Source: Nanobdellota archaeon
GTDB taxonomy: Archaea; Nanobdellota; Nanobdellia; SCGC-AAA011-G17; GW2011-AR20
Direction of reading: 5' to 3'
Length of the DNA stretch: 13,652 nucleotides
NCBI GenBank assembly: GCA_018819375.1
Contig: JAHJQH010000003.1
Coordinates: 1 to 13,652, forward strand
Position numbers and translations under genes: made by a program. This document shows, piece after piece, positions 1 through 5,258 of the stretch. Numbering within the stretch: the first letter of the stretch is position 1; the number at the start of each line of letters is the position of its first letter. The notes below the pieces were generated by a model. The model had not been told where the DNA came from. It was given only the letters and a program-made list of their open reading frames with translations, and made no database searches.

Positions 1-1
1 G

Positions 2-136
2 GAAGAATTAGAAGAAATAGCAGAAAGCTCAAGCACTAAAATCGAAATAATCTCAGTAGAAACAAGGGAAGGCATCCAGTTAAGAGAACTCAGCGGGATC
101 GCTGCCATCTTGCGATATCCCGTTCATCGAGAATAG
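2..136 (+). CDS. pelA: Pelota (Dom34) C-terminus, partial
   Basis: Only the last 44 codons are in the window; the frame runs from base 2 to a TAG at 134-136. The translation ends in REGIQLRELSGIAAILRYPV plus HRE, which matches the end of the eRF1_3 domain. The LSGIAAILRYPV form is Pelota-like; release factor aRF1 normally has FGGI at this place. Pelota works with a translational GTPase to split ribosomes stalled without a usable stop codon. The last codons and the stop lie inside a perfect 21-bp tandem duplication, so the natural C-terminus may have been altered by it. aRF1 remains a less likely alternative. Confidence 0.75.
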   Translation, partial: EELEEIAESSSTKIEIISVETREGIQLRELSGIAAILRYPVHRE

Positions 137-162
137 GTGTTCGTTCATCGAGAATAGGTGTT
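121..162. repeat. 21-bp perfect tandem duplication over the pelota stop
   Basis: Bases 121-141 and 142-162 are identical. The stop TAG at 134-136 is in copy 1; because 21 is a multiple of three, copy 2 carries the same TAG in the same frame (155-157). It looks like a replication-slippage duplication. Confidence 0.95.
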
Positions 163-192
163 TTATAACATTCATTTCCAACAAAAATTATC

Positions 193-200
193 TTTATAAG
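193..200 (+). promoter_or_regulatory. TATA-like box for tmk
   Basis: TTTATAAG is centred about 26 bases before the ATG at 223. This archaeal spacing predicts a transcript starting at or next to the start codon, and it is the reason for preferring ATG 223 over the upstream TTG at 202. Confidence 0.6.
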
Positions 201-222
201 CTTGTTTGACTCATCTGAAATT

Positions 223-885
223 ATGACATTAAAGACAATTCAGGGAGGTTTGTTCATAGTGGTGGATGGTCCAGATGGAAGTGGCAAGACAACACAAGCT
301 GAATTGATAAGAGATTACATATCAAAAAAAGGATATAAAGTAATTCAGACCATCGAACCAGGCTCGCCTCATTGTCCAGAATGCATAGAAATAAGGAAGT
401 GGCTGCAAGACCCAAGCATACCAAAAACGCATTTTCAAGAATTAGAAAAATATCTTCTTGATAGGAGCATACACACAAAAGAGTTTATGGAACCAAAACT
501 AGAAGAAGATAACATAATAATTTGCGGCAGGTGGGTGCATGCAACAGAAGTGTACCAAGGATATGCCGGAACAATAGATATAAGTTACATTCAGCAAGAA
601 AATAGGAAGATAACTAAAAAGATAATGCCAAGATTAAAACTCTCTATTTTTTATGATGTTTCTTATGAAACAGCGATGAAAAGGATAAGAGGAGAAAGAG
701 AAAACTTAAGCTGGATGGAACAAAAAGGGAAAAGATTCTTCAAAAAAGTGGAAGAAGGTTACAGGTTTCTTTATGAAAATCAAAAACCTCCGAAGCGAAT
801 TTACCTGATTGATGGAGAGCCACCTGCGGAAAAAGTCTGGGAAAAAACCCGCTCACTTCTCGAGGAGAAACTTAAAATATCCTAA
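223..885 (+). CDS. tmk: Thymidylate kinase-like nucleotide kinase
   Basis: The 220-residue protein has the dTMP kinase layout. The P-loop GPDGSGKTT is at 16-24, a TIEPGS segment at 43-48 matches the family's REPGG region, and LLDRSIH at 78-84 matches the usual LLF-ADR--H helix. YQGYAG is at 111-116, a LID-like Arg-rich segment lies around 154-160, and YLIDGEPP is near the end. The family converts dTMP to dTDP in the cytosol. Odd features: the conserved DR(Y/H) motif is CGRW at 101-104, so the Asp is replaced by Gly while Arg103 is kept, and a CxxC (51, 54) sits in the substrate-side loop. The fold assignment is strong; substrate specificity could differ from dTMP. A TTG at 202 would add seven residues but lies upstream of the predicted transcription start. 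Confidence 0.85.
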   Translation: MTLKTIQGGLFIVVDGPDGSGKTTQAELIRDYISKKGYKVIQTIEPGSPHCPECIEIRKWLQDPSIPKTHFQELEKYLLDRSIHTKEFMEPKLEEDNIIICGRWVHATEVYQGYAGTIDISYIQQENRKITKKIMPRLKLSIFYDVSYETAMKRIRGERENLSWMEQKGKRFFKKVEEGYRFLYENQKPPKRIYLIDGEPPAEKVWEKTRSLLEEKLKIS

Positions 886-954
886 GATTATCCTGCTCCC
901 CCCCTACCAAAAAATATTCTTTTAAATTCTTCAGGATGTTTTTCAACAAAAAGG

Positions 955-961
955 TTTATTA
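955..961 (+). promoter_or_regulatory. Probable box A of tRNA-Leu
   Basis: TTTATTA is centred about 30 bases before the first base of the tRNA, in an A+T-rich stretch. It is a plausible but weak TATA element. The sequence from 886 to here shows no gene. Confidence 0.4.
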
Positions 962-1026
962 ATCATTTAATGGAGACTATATTCTATGTGGGAGTGCCGG
1001 AGTCTGGAAAACGGGCAGGACTTAAG

Positions 1027-1049
1027 TCTTAAGAATTTTTAAGGCAGAA
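1027..1049 (+). other. tRNA-Leu intron 1 (37/38), 23 nt
   Basis: This is an insertion between G37 and A38, the canonical archaeal position. Intron bases 1028-1033 pair with 1038-1043 (CTTAA/TTAAG plus a G-T pair) around a 4-nt loop. Between that hairpin and the anticodon stem lie 7 nt on each side, 1021-1027 and 1044-1050. This is exactly a 4-bp helix plus 3-nt bulge on each strand, and cutting between bulge bases 2 and 3 gives 1026/1027 and 1049/1050. Only two of the four central pairs form (C1021-G1047, T1022-A1046), so it is a relaxed BHB. Confidence 0.8.
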
Positions 1050-1081
1050 ATCCTGTGGCTTAGTGCCTACGCAGGTTCAAA

Positions 1082-1179
1082 AGTGACTTTTCTTTTTTGC
1101 AAAAAAGAAAACACCACCAGAAAAGAAAAAAGCGTTATGGCGAACTTCGTTCGCTTGAAAAGAGAAAGGTCGTTGAAAG
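1082..1179 (+). other. tRNA-Leu intron 2 in the T-loop (59/60), 98 nt
   Basis: A complete hBHBh' motif is visible. The outer helix is the T-stem; the central helix is TTCA 1076-1079 with TGAA 1174-1177. The 3-nt bulges are AAA 1080-1082 and AGT 1178-1180, and the inner helix is 1083-1091 with 1165-1173 (9 bp, three G-T). Cuts after bulge base 2 fall at 1081/1082 and 1179/1180 and restore loop TTCAAAT. Inside are an A/T hairpin (T-run and A-run around 1088-1111) and the hairpin GCGAAC-TTC-GTTCGC at 1140-1154. The second hairpin resembles motifs in the downstream repeat array. No ORF or homing endonuclease is present. Confidence 0.9.
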
Positions 1180-1224
1180 TCCTGTCTCCCACATACTTTT
1201 CAAAAAAGATCTTTAACCAAAAAT

Positions 1225-1271
1225 CAAACGCGAGCATAGCGAGCACAGCGGATTAACAAAATCTTTCCGTG
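1225..1271 (+). repeat. Inter-tRNA repeat, copy R1 (degenerate)
   Basis: It carries the GCGAGC-ATA-GCGAGC direct pair (1230-1244), then a weak hairpin with stem GGATT/AATCT in the position where R3 and R4 have AAGGGGTT/AACCCCTT, then TTTCCGTG. The order of elements is the same as in R3/R4, with the stem sequence replaced. Confidence 0.6.
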
Positions 1272-1283
1272 TTGCTGTGAGTC

Positions 1284-1323
1284 CACACGCGAGCGTCAGC
1301 GAGCACAGCGGGCTGAAACCTTT
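1284..1323 (+). repeat. Inter-tRNA repeat, copy R2 (degenerate)
   Basis: It begins CACACGCGAGCGTCAGCGAG, nearly identical to the start of R3/R4, then diverges (GCGGGCTGAAACCTTT). The G-rich/C-rich hairpin is much weaker than in R3 and R4. It is followed by AGCGAACGAAGG (1333-1344), similar to a motif in tRNA intron 2, and by a small hairpin TGATG/CATCA near 1348-1363. Confidence 0.6.
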
Positions 1324-1380
1324 GTGAGCACGCAGCGAACGAAGGTCTGATGTGTAAGCATCAAGAAGCCCTCTCCCGCA

Positions 1381-1408
1381 GTCAGAGGTTCCTGACAGTC
1401 AGAGGTTC
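1381..1408 (+). repeat. Duplicated GTCAG-AGGTTC hairpin module
   Basis: GTCAG-AGGTTC-CTGAC (1381-1396) is followed after one base by a second GTCAG-AGGTTC (1398-1408) that runs straight into copy R3. It is the same module as the 3' end of R3 and R4. Confidence 0.75.
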
Positions 1409-1472
1409 ACACGCGAGCATCAGCGAGCATAAGGGGTTAGAAAACCCCTTTCCGTGGTCAGAGGTTCCTGAC
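1408..1472 (+). repeat. Inter-tRNA repeat, copy R3 (65 bp)
   Basis: Parts in order: CACACGCGAGCATCAGCGAG; hairpin AAGGGGTT (1431-1438), loop AGAA, AACCCCTT (1443-1450); TCCGTG; hairpin GTCAG (1457-1461), loop AGGTTC, CTGAC (1468-1472). It is 60/65 identical to R4. An 82-codon frame (1350-1598) runs through R3 and R4, but the conserved feature is base pairing, so I do not call a protein. Confidence 0.9.
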
Positions 1473-1521
1473 AAATGCAAGATGTCGCGAAGCGAGATCT
1501 GCTCCGAATACAAGGTAGGTT

Positions 1522-1586
1522 CACACGCGAGCATCAGCGAGCATAAGGGGTTGCTAAACCCCTTTCCGTGGCCAGAGGTTCCTGGC
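1522..1586 (+). repeat. Inter-tRNA repeat, copy R4 (65 bp), abuts tRNA-Thr
   Basis: Same parts as R3. The first hairpin is AAGGGGTT (1545-1552), loop GCTA, AACCCCTT (1557-1564). The second is GCCAG (1571-1575), loop AGGTTC, CTGGC (1582-1586). Differences from R3 are three loop bases plus one T-A to C-G pair exchange in the second stem. The copy ends two bases before the tRNA-Thr, leaving no room for a normal promoter. Confidence 0.9.
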
Positions 1587-1588
1587 AC

Positions 1589-1662
1589 GCCCCAGTAGCA
1601 TAGTCGGTTAATGCGTTACCTTGGTAAGGTAAAGACCGGGAGTTCAAGTCTCCCCTGGGGCT
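1589..1662 (+). tRNA. tRNA-Thr(GGU)
   Basis: Full cloverleaf: acceptor GCCCCAG 1589-1595 with CTGGGGC 1655-1661, discriminator T1662, no CCA. D-stem GCAT/ATGC (1598-1601, 1611-1614). Anticodon stem TTACC/GGTAA (1616-1620, 1628-1632) with loop TTGGTAA, so the anticodon is GGT at 1623-1625. T-stem GGGAG/CTCCC with loop TTCAAGT. No intron. It reads ACC/ACU and has A37, so it is an expected substrate of the Kae1-dependent t6A pathway encoded later in the window. No TATA box is visible at the usual distance, as that position lies inside repeat R4. Confidence 0.96.
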
Positions 1663-1669
1663 TGACAAA

Positions 1670-1870
1670 ATGAAAGAAACAAAAATCTGCCCAACATGTG
1701 GAAGCACGGATATTACAATTCCTCCTACAGGTATGGACTTGAAAATGAGCTTCCCTGATTACTGCAAGGACTGTAAAAACAGGGGATTTTTCCCAATTAT
1801 CAATATCAGCAAAATCAACCAGTTCAGGAAAAGGTTAAAAACCCCTAAACCTATCAAAAATCCAACATGA
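1670..1870 (+). CDS. Small zinc-ribbon protein, function unknown
   Basis: The 66-residue protein has CPTCG (Cys7, Cys10) and CKDC (Cys32, Cys35), the two knuckles of a zinc ribbon, and a basic C-terminal tail (51-64). The fold fits nucleic-acid or protein binding; the function cannot be read from it. The ATG lies 7 bases after the tRNA-Thr discriminator, with no Shine-Dalgarno or promoter between, so the mRNA probably arises by tRNA 3' processing. The stop overlaps the next start in an ATGA (1867-1870), so the two are translationally coupled. Confidence 0.8.
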   Translation: MKETKICPTCGSTDITIPPTGMDLKMSFPDYCKDCKNRGFFPIINISKINQFRKRLKTPKPIKNPT

Positions 1871-2343
1871 AAGAACAAGATTTCAATATAAAAGAAGAAT
1901 ACGAAAAACTAAAGAAAAAATATCCAGAACTTCCTGCATATGAAAAGCTGAACAAGGAGTTTGAGTTATACTCAATAAAAGACAAGGATTATTTGATTTT
2001 TAGTATAAATAAGAGGATAAGCGAATATGTCTCTTTCTTTTGCAGGATGATAGAAAGCATATTGTTCCCAAATGCAGGAAACCTCATCGGAGCATATGAA
2101 TCAAAATCATTCAATGATTCTGAAAAACAGAAAATAGGAGATATTCACAAAGAGTTGATGTTCATAGAAAGAGAATTAATGATTATTCACCTAAAAAAAG
2201 ATGAAAAAGCCGCAGTGGCATACATTCTCAGTTTAACAAAAAGATGGGAAAAAATAAAAAAAGACATAATCTGGATAAGTGAAAAGATGAAAGAAGCTTG
2301 GGAAATAGAAGACAAGGAACACAAGAATAATTATTTTGGATAA
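1867..2343 (+). CDS. Helical soluble protein, unknown
   Basis: The 158-residue protein is highly charged (Lys/Glu-rich) and predicted almost wholly helical. Heptad-like stretches lie at 1-30 and 85-150, with no signal peptide or clear membrane segment. I do not recognise the family. The start overlaps the preceding zinc-ribbon gene by four bases, and adenylate kinase follows 50 bases later on the same strand. The coding call rests on length, the coupled start and lysine/glutamate codon use like its neighbours. Confidence 0.75.
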   Translation: MKEQDFNIKEEYEKLKKKYPELPAYEKLNKEFELYSIKDKDYLIFSINKRISEYVSFFCRMIESILFPNAGNLIGAYESKSFNDSEKQKIGDIHKELMFIERELMIIHLKKDEKAAVAYILSLTKRWEKIKKDIIWISEKMKEAWEIEDKEHKNNYFG

Positions 2344-2393
2344 ATAATAATGAACAAAGTTCATCAAACTTCCAAAAAGAGGATTTAAAAGAA

Positions 2394-2957
2394 ATGAGGT
2401 TGGTTATAACTGGTCCGCCAGGCACAGGAAAAGGAACACAAGCTGAGTTGTTAGCAAAGAAACACGGGCTAAAAATCATTTCTGCAGGAAAGTTATTAAG
2501 GGATGAGGTAAAAAAACAAACGCGACTTGGGAGAAAAGTAGCCAAGATTATCAATAGGGGGGATCTTGTCCCAGATGGTATAGTTAACAAAATAATAAAA
2601 GCTAGAATAAAAAGAAATCAGGATAACATAATTTTTGATGGTTTTCCAAGAGACATAAAACAAGCAAAAAAGTTTGGGAAAGAAGTTGATTTATTAATTC
2701 TGATAAAATCATCAAAAGCAAGCATAATAAAAAGATTATTAAAAAGAAAGAGAAAGGACGACATAATAAGAACCATAAAACATAGGATAGTGTTGTATAA
2801 GGAAAAAACAGAACCAGTAATAAATCATTTCAAGAACAAAAAAATTCCAATAATCAAAATCAATGGCAATCAAACTCCTGCCAAGGTTCACAAAGAAATT
2901 ATGAAAAAATTAAAGGCAATTCTAAGAGACAAAAATGATAAAATACAGGTTTGTTGA
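2394..2957 (+). CDS. adk: Adenylate kinase
   Basis: The 187-residue protein has the P-loop GPPGTGKGT (7-15), SAGKLLRDEV (30-39, the AMP-binding helix), GDLVPDGIV (56-64) and FDGFPRD (81-87) of the bacterial-type Adk family. The LID is short, with no zinc cysteines: Lys/Arg-rich 114-121, Asp122-Asp123, Arg131. The enzyme balances AMP, ADP and ATP in the cytosol. The family includes the related Fap7/AK6 enzymes, but the GDLVPD and FDGFPR motifs favour true Adk. The stop overlaps the archease start by 23 bases, so the two are probably expressed together. Confidence 0.88.
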   Translation: MRLVITGPPGTGKGTQAELLAKKHGLKIISAGKLLRDEVKKQTRLGRKVAKIINRGDLVPDGIVNKIIKARIKRNQDNIIFDGFPRDIKQAKKFGKEVDLLILIKSSKASIIKRLLKRKRKDDIIRTIKHRIVLYKEKTEPVINHFKNKKIPIIKINGNQTPAKVHKEIMKKLKAILRDKNDKIQVC

Positions 2958-3360
2958 AGGCCCAACTTCAGATGTTATGTTTGAAGCCTATGGAAAGACA
3001 TCAAAAGAATTATTTGAAAATTCAGCACTTGCACTTTCAGAAGTAATCTGCAAGATAAAACAAGTGAAGCCAAAAAATAAGATAAAGGTTCAGGTAAGAG
3101 CAGAAAGTCTCAGGGAACTTCTCTTTAATTGGCTTCAGGAGATAATAGCACAGGTGGATATAAATGAAATGTTCTTCTCAAAATTCAAAATCACAAAAAT
3201 TACAGACACAACACTGACAGCAGAACTTTATGGTCAACCCATCCAACCAGAACTTGGAGAGACCGTGGTAAAAGCCATCACCCGCCACAACTTCACGCTA
3301 AAAACACCAAAAGAAACAAAAAACCATACACACAAGGCAGTCGTTGTTATGGATATTTAA
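2935..3360 (+). CDS. Archease (RtcB tRNA-ligase cofactor)
   Basis: The 141-residue protein matches the archease family in length and motifs: SDVMFEAYGKTSKELFENSA near the N-terminus, LLFNWLQEII (62-71), VKAITRHNF (112-120) and the terminal VVVMDI. Candidate metal-binding acidic residues are Asp13 and Asp140. Archease activates the ligase RtcB, which joins tRNA exons after BHB endonuclease cutting. Odd point: the N-terminus reads VEGPTSDV where most members have EHTADV, so the usual His is absent. It overlaps adk by 23 bases and sits about 1.7 kb downstream of a tRNA with two introns. Confidence 0.88.
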   Translation: MIKYRFVEGPTSDVMFEAYGKTSKELFENSALALSEVICKIKQVKPKNKIKVQVRAESLRELLFNWLQEIIAQVDINEMFFSKFKITKITDTTLTAELYGQPIQPELGETVVKAITRHNFTLKTPKETKNHTHKAVVVMDI

Positions 3361-3371
3361 AACTCAAAACA

Positions 3372-3379
3372 TTTATATA
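3372..3379 (+). promoter_or_regulatory. TATA-like box before the 3410 gene
   Basis: TTTATATA is about 35 bases before the ATG, predicting a leader of roughly 9 nt. Confidence 0.45.
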
Positions 3380-3409
3380 CTACTAAAAGATAGTATCATA
3401 TAGATTAAA

Positions 3410-3742
3410 ATGGAACAGGTATTAGAAAAACAAATATTAGAAAAGAATGCCTCAACAATAAAAGAATCATGGGAGGAACTCGCTTCTAGAATGTATCTTC
3501 AATCTTATGGACAGTTCATGAAAACTCCAAAAAAAGCTGAAAGATTCATAAGATGGTATGATAACCACAAAGAATTTGTAGAACAAAGTAAGCTAAGGTT
3601 TATATTAGCAGCAGGAACAAAACTCTTCCATCAAAAACTTTACGACAAATTAATGACTTTTGAAGAAAAATACAATGCAGCCAAAGAAGTCATGAATCAG
3701 ACCCTCACCCAACCTTCTCAAACAAAATCCCAGATTTCTTGA
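3410..3742 (+). CDS. Small helical protein, unknown
   Basis: The 110-residue protein has no recognised motif. It is helical and charged, with aromatic patches (YLQSYGQF 29-36, FIRWYDNH 46-53), no signal peptide and no TM. It has its own TATA-like box. Its last 38 bases overlap the 3' end of metG on the opposite strand, so the two messages are complementary at their ends. I do not assign a function. Confidence 0.65.
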   Translation: MEQVLEKQILEKNASTIKESWEELASRMYLQSYGQFMKTPKKAERFIRWYDNHKEFVEQSKLRFILAAGTKLFHQKLYDKLMTFEEKYNAAKEVMNQTLTQPSQTKSQIS

Positions 3743-5162
3743 TTTTATGGACTCCAACCTTATAAGGTTTCTTAATCACATCAAATTTTATCTCAAACCC
3801 AAAGTTCCTTGCTATCTTTTCACAGGATTCAGGAATAAAAGGCCACAACAAAATAGCCACTGCTTTAATGCTGTCCACTAGATCATAAAGCACTTTCCTG
3901 TCCTTGGTCTCCCAAACCTTTTTTTCCTGCACATATTCGTTGCACATATCAACAAAAGCAAAAATCTCATTCAGCGCCTTGTCAAATTCAAAACCATCAA
4001 TCAGCTTCCCTATTTTCTCAACATTAAATTTTTTCAATAGCTTATTCTCGCATTTCTCAAGCCCGTTCTTTTCAACAAGTCCAGCAACTCGCGAAACAAG
4101 GTTTCCCAATTTGTTTGCAAGCTCTCCGTTATGCCTCAAAACAAGCTCTTCCTCAACAAAATTTCCGTCGTGCCCGAACACAAAATTCCGACACACATAA
4201 TATCTCACACTGTCAGCGCCGTATTTTTTCACCAGCTTAACAGGAGAAATGACATTACCCAAGGACTTGGAAATTTTCTTTCCGTCAAAAGTCAAAAATC
4301 CGTTAACCAATATTGTTTTTGGTAGTTCCAGCTCAGCAGACATCAGCATTGCAGGCCAAATTACACAATGAAACCACCCATTGTCTATTCCAAGTATTTC
4401 AACATCAGCAGGCCAGAATTTCTTGAAGTTTTTCCCATCAGGCCAGCCAATGCCTGTGATATAATTCTGCAGTGCTTCAAACCAGACATAAACAACGTGG
4501 TTCTTGTCCAAAGGAAAATCAATACCCCACTCTAAATTCTTTCTCGTGATGCTCAAATCTTTCAATCCTTCCTTCACCCTGTTAATTATCTCTTGTCTCC
4601 TGAACTTGGGCAGGATGTAATCAGGATTTTTCTGATAAAATTTCAATAACGCTTTCTGATACTTGCTCAATCTGAAAAAATAAGCTTCTTCTTTCAGTTC
4701 TTGAACTTCCTTGTTAGGATGAAAAGGACATTTTCCATTCTTCAGTTCCTTCTCAGTCAGGTATGCTTCACACCCCTCACAATAAAGCCCGGAATAAGTT
4801 CCTTTATAGATATCACCTTTATCATTAATTAATATAATAAACTTCTTTACTCTCTCCTGATGGTCAGCATCAGTTGTCCTGATAAATTTGTCAAAATCAA
4901 GATTAAGTGCTCTCCAAGTTTCCTCAAATTTTTTTGAAAGCGAACCTACAAAATCCTTTGGTTTTTTCCCTGCTTCTTTAGCTGAATTTGCTATTTTCTG
5001 TCCGTGTTCATCAGTTCCAGTAAGAAAAAATACTTCTTTGCCCAAAAGCCTGTTCCATCTGGACAAGACATCCGCTATTATCTTCTGATAAGCATGTCCA
5101 ATGTGCGGGTCAGAATTAACATAATCTATTGCTGTGGTAATATAAAATTTACCTTTTGCCAT
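3705..5162 (-). CDS. metG: Methionyl-tRNA synthetase (bacterial type)
   Basis: The 485-residue class I synthetase has HIGH at 20-23, FLTGTDEHGQK at 46-56, a single zinc knuckle (Cys128, Cys131, Cys145, His148) and KISKS at 296-300. These are followed by the helical anticodon-binding domain with WPFIPES at 440-446. It charges initiator and elongator tRNA-Met. The close DEHGQK and HAYQ context resembles bacterial MetRS. There is no C-terminal EMAP-like tRNA-binding domain. The usual GKDI--FH segment reads GIDNGWFH (258-265), an unusual substitution near the active site. The ATG is 26 bases from a TATA box. Confidence 0.93.
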   Translation of the reverse strand: MAKGKFYITTAIDYVNSDPHIGHAYQKIIADVLSRWNRLLGKEVFFLTGTDEHGQKIANSAKEAGKKPKDFVGSLSKKFEETWRALNLDFDKFIRTTDADHQERVKKFIILINDKGDIYKGTYSGLYCEGCEAYLTEKELKNGKCPFHPNKEVQELKEEAYFFRLSKYQKALLKFYQKNPDYILPKFRRQEIINRVKEGLKDLSITRKNLEWGIDFPLDKNHVVYVWFEALQNYITGIGWPDGKNFKKFWPADVEILGIDNGWFHCVIWPAMLMSAELELPKTILVNGFLTFDGKKISKSLGNVISPVKLVKKYGADSVRYYVCRNFVFGHDGNFVEEELVLRHNGELANKLGNLVSRVAGLVEKNGLEKCENKLLKKFNVEKIGKLIDGFEFDKALNEIFAFVDMCNEYVQEKKVWETKDRKVLYDLVDSIKAVAILLWPFIPESCEKIARNFGFEIKFDVIKKPYKVGVHKIKKSGILFEKVG

Positions 5163-5183
5163 ACCACCACATTTAACCCTATC

Positions 5184-5193
5184 CTATATAAAA
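5184..5193 (-). promoter_or_regulatory. TATA-like box for metG
   Basis: TTTTATATAG on the minus strand is centred about 26 bases before the metG ATG, predicting a leaderless message. Confidence 0.6.
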
Positions 5194-5226
5194 CTAACTG
5201 ACTCTTAAAAAGCTGCCACCCCAAAA

Positions 5227-5236
5227 GATATTTAAA
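5227..5236 (+). promoter_or_regulatory. TATA-like box for the 5259 gene
   Basis: GATATTTAAA is centred about 27 bases before the ATG. It is divergent from the metG promoter about 45 bases away. Confidence 0.6.
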
Positions 5237-5258
5237 CACCCGCCCCCTTATAAAAAAC

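Larger units (their letters stand above)
988..1193 (+). tRNA. tRNA-Leu(UAA) with two introns
   Basis: The acceptor stem is seven perfect pairs, 988-994 (GTGGGAG) with 1186-1192 (CTCCCAC), followed by A1193 and no encoded CCA. The D-stem is CCG/CGG (997-999 with 1012-1014). The anticodon stem is CAGGA 1016-1020 with TCCTG 1051-1055; the loop is CTTAAG at 1021-1026 plus A1050, so the anticodon is TAA at 1023-1025. The long variable arm (1056-1070, GGC/GCC stem) is class II, as expected for Leu. The T-stem is GCAGG 1071-1075 with CCTGT 1181-1185. Removing 1027-1049 and 1082-1179 leaves 85 nt with a normal TTCAAAT T-loop. Taken as contiguous DNA the gene would not fold, so standard gene finders may miss it. 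Confidence 0.92.

Noticed and set aside
890..937. Inverted repeat ATCCTG/CAGGAT after tmk as a terminator hairpin
   Set aside because: Only six base pairs with a loop of about 36 bases; too weak to call.
1225..1586. CRISPR array
   Set aside because: The copies are 65 bp or degenerate, spacing is irregular, and there are no unique spacers of constant length or cas genes.
1350..1598. 82-codon frame, and an antisense 68-codon frame, across the inter-tRNA repeats
   Set aside because: The frame stays open because R3 and R4 are in register, but the differences between copies preserve base pairing, and the frame runs into the tRNA-Thr.
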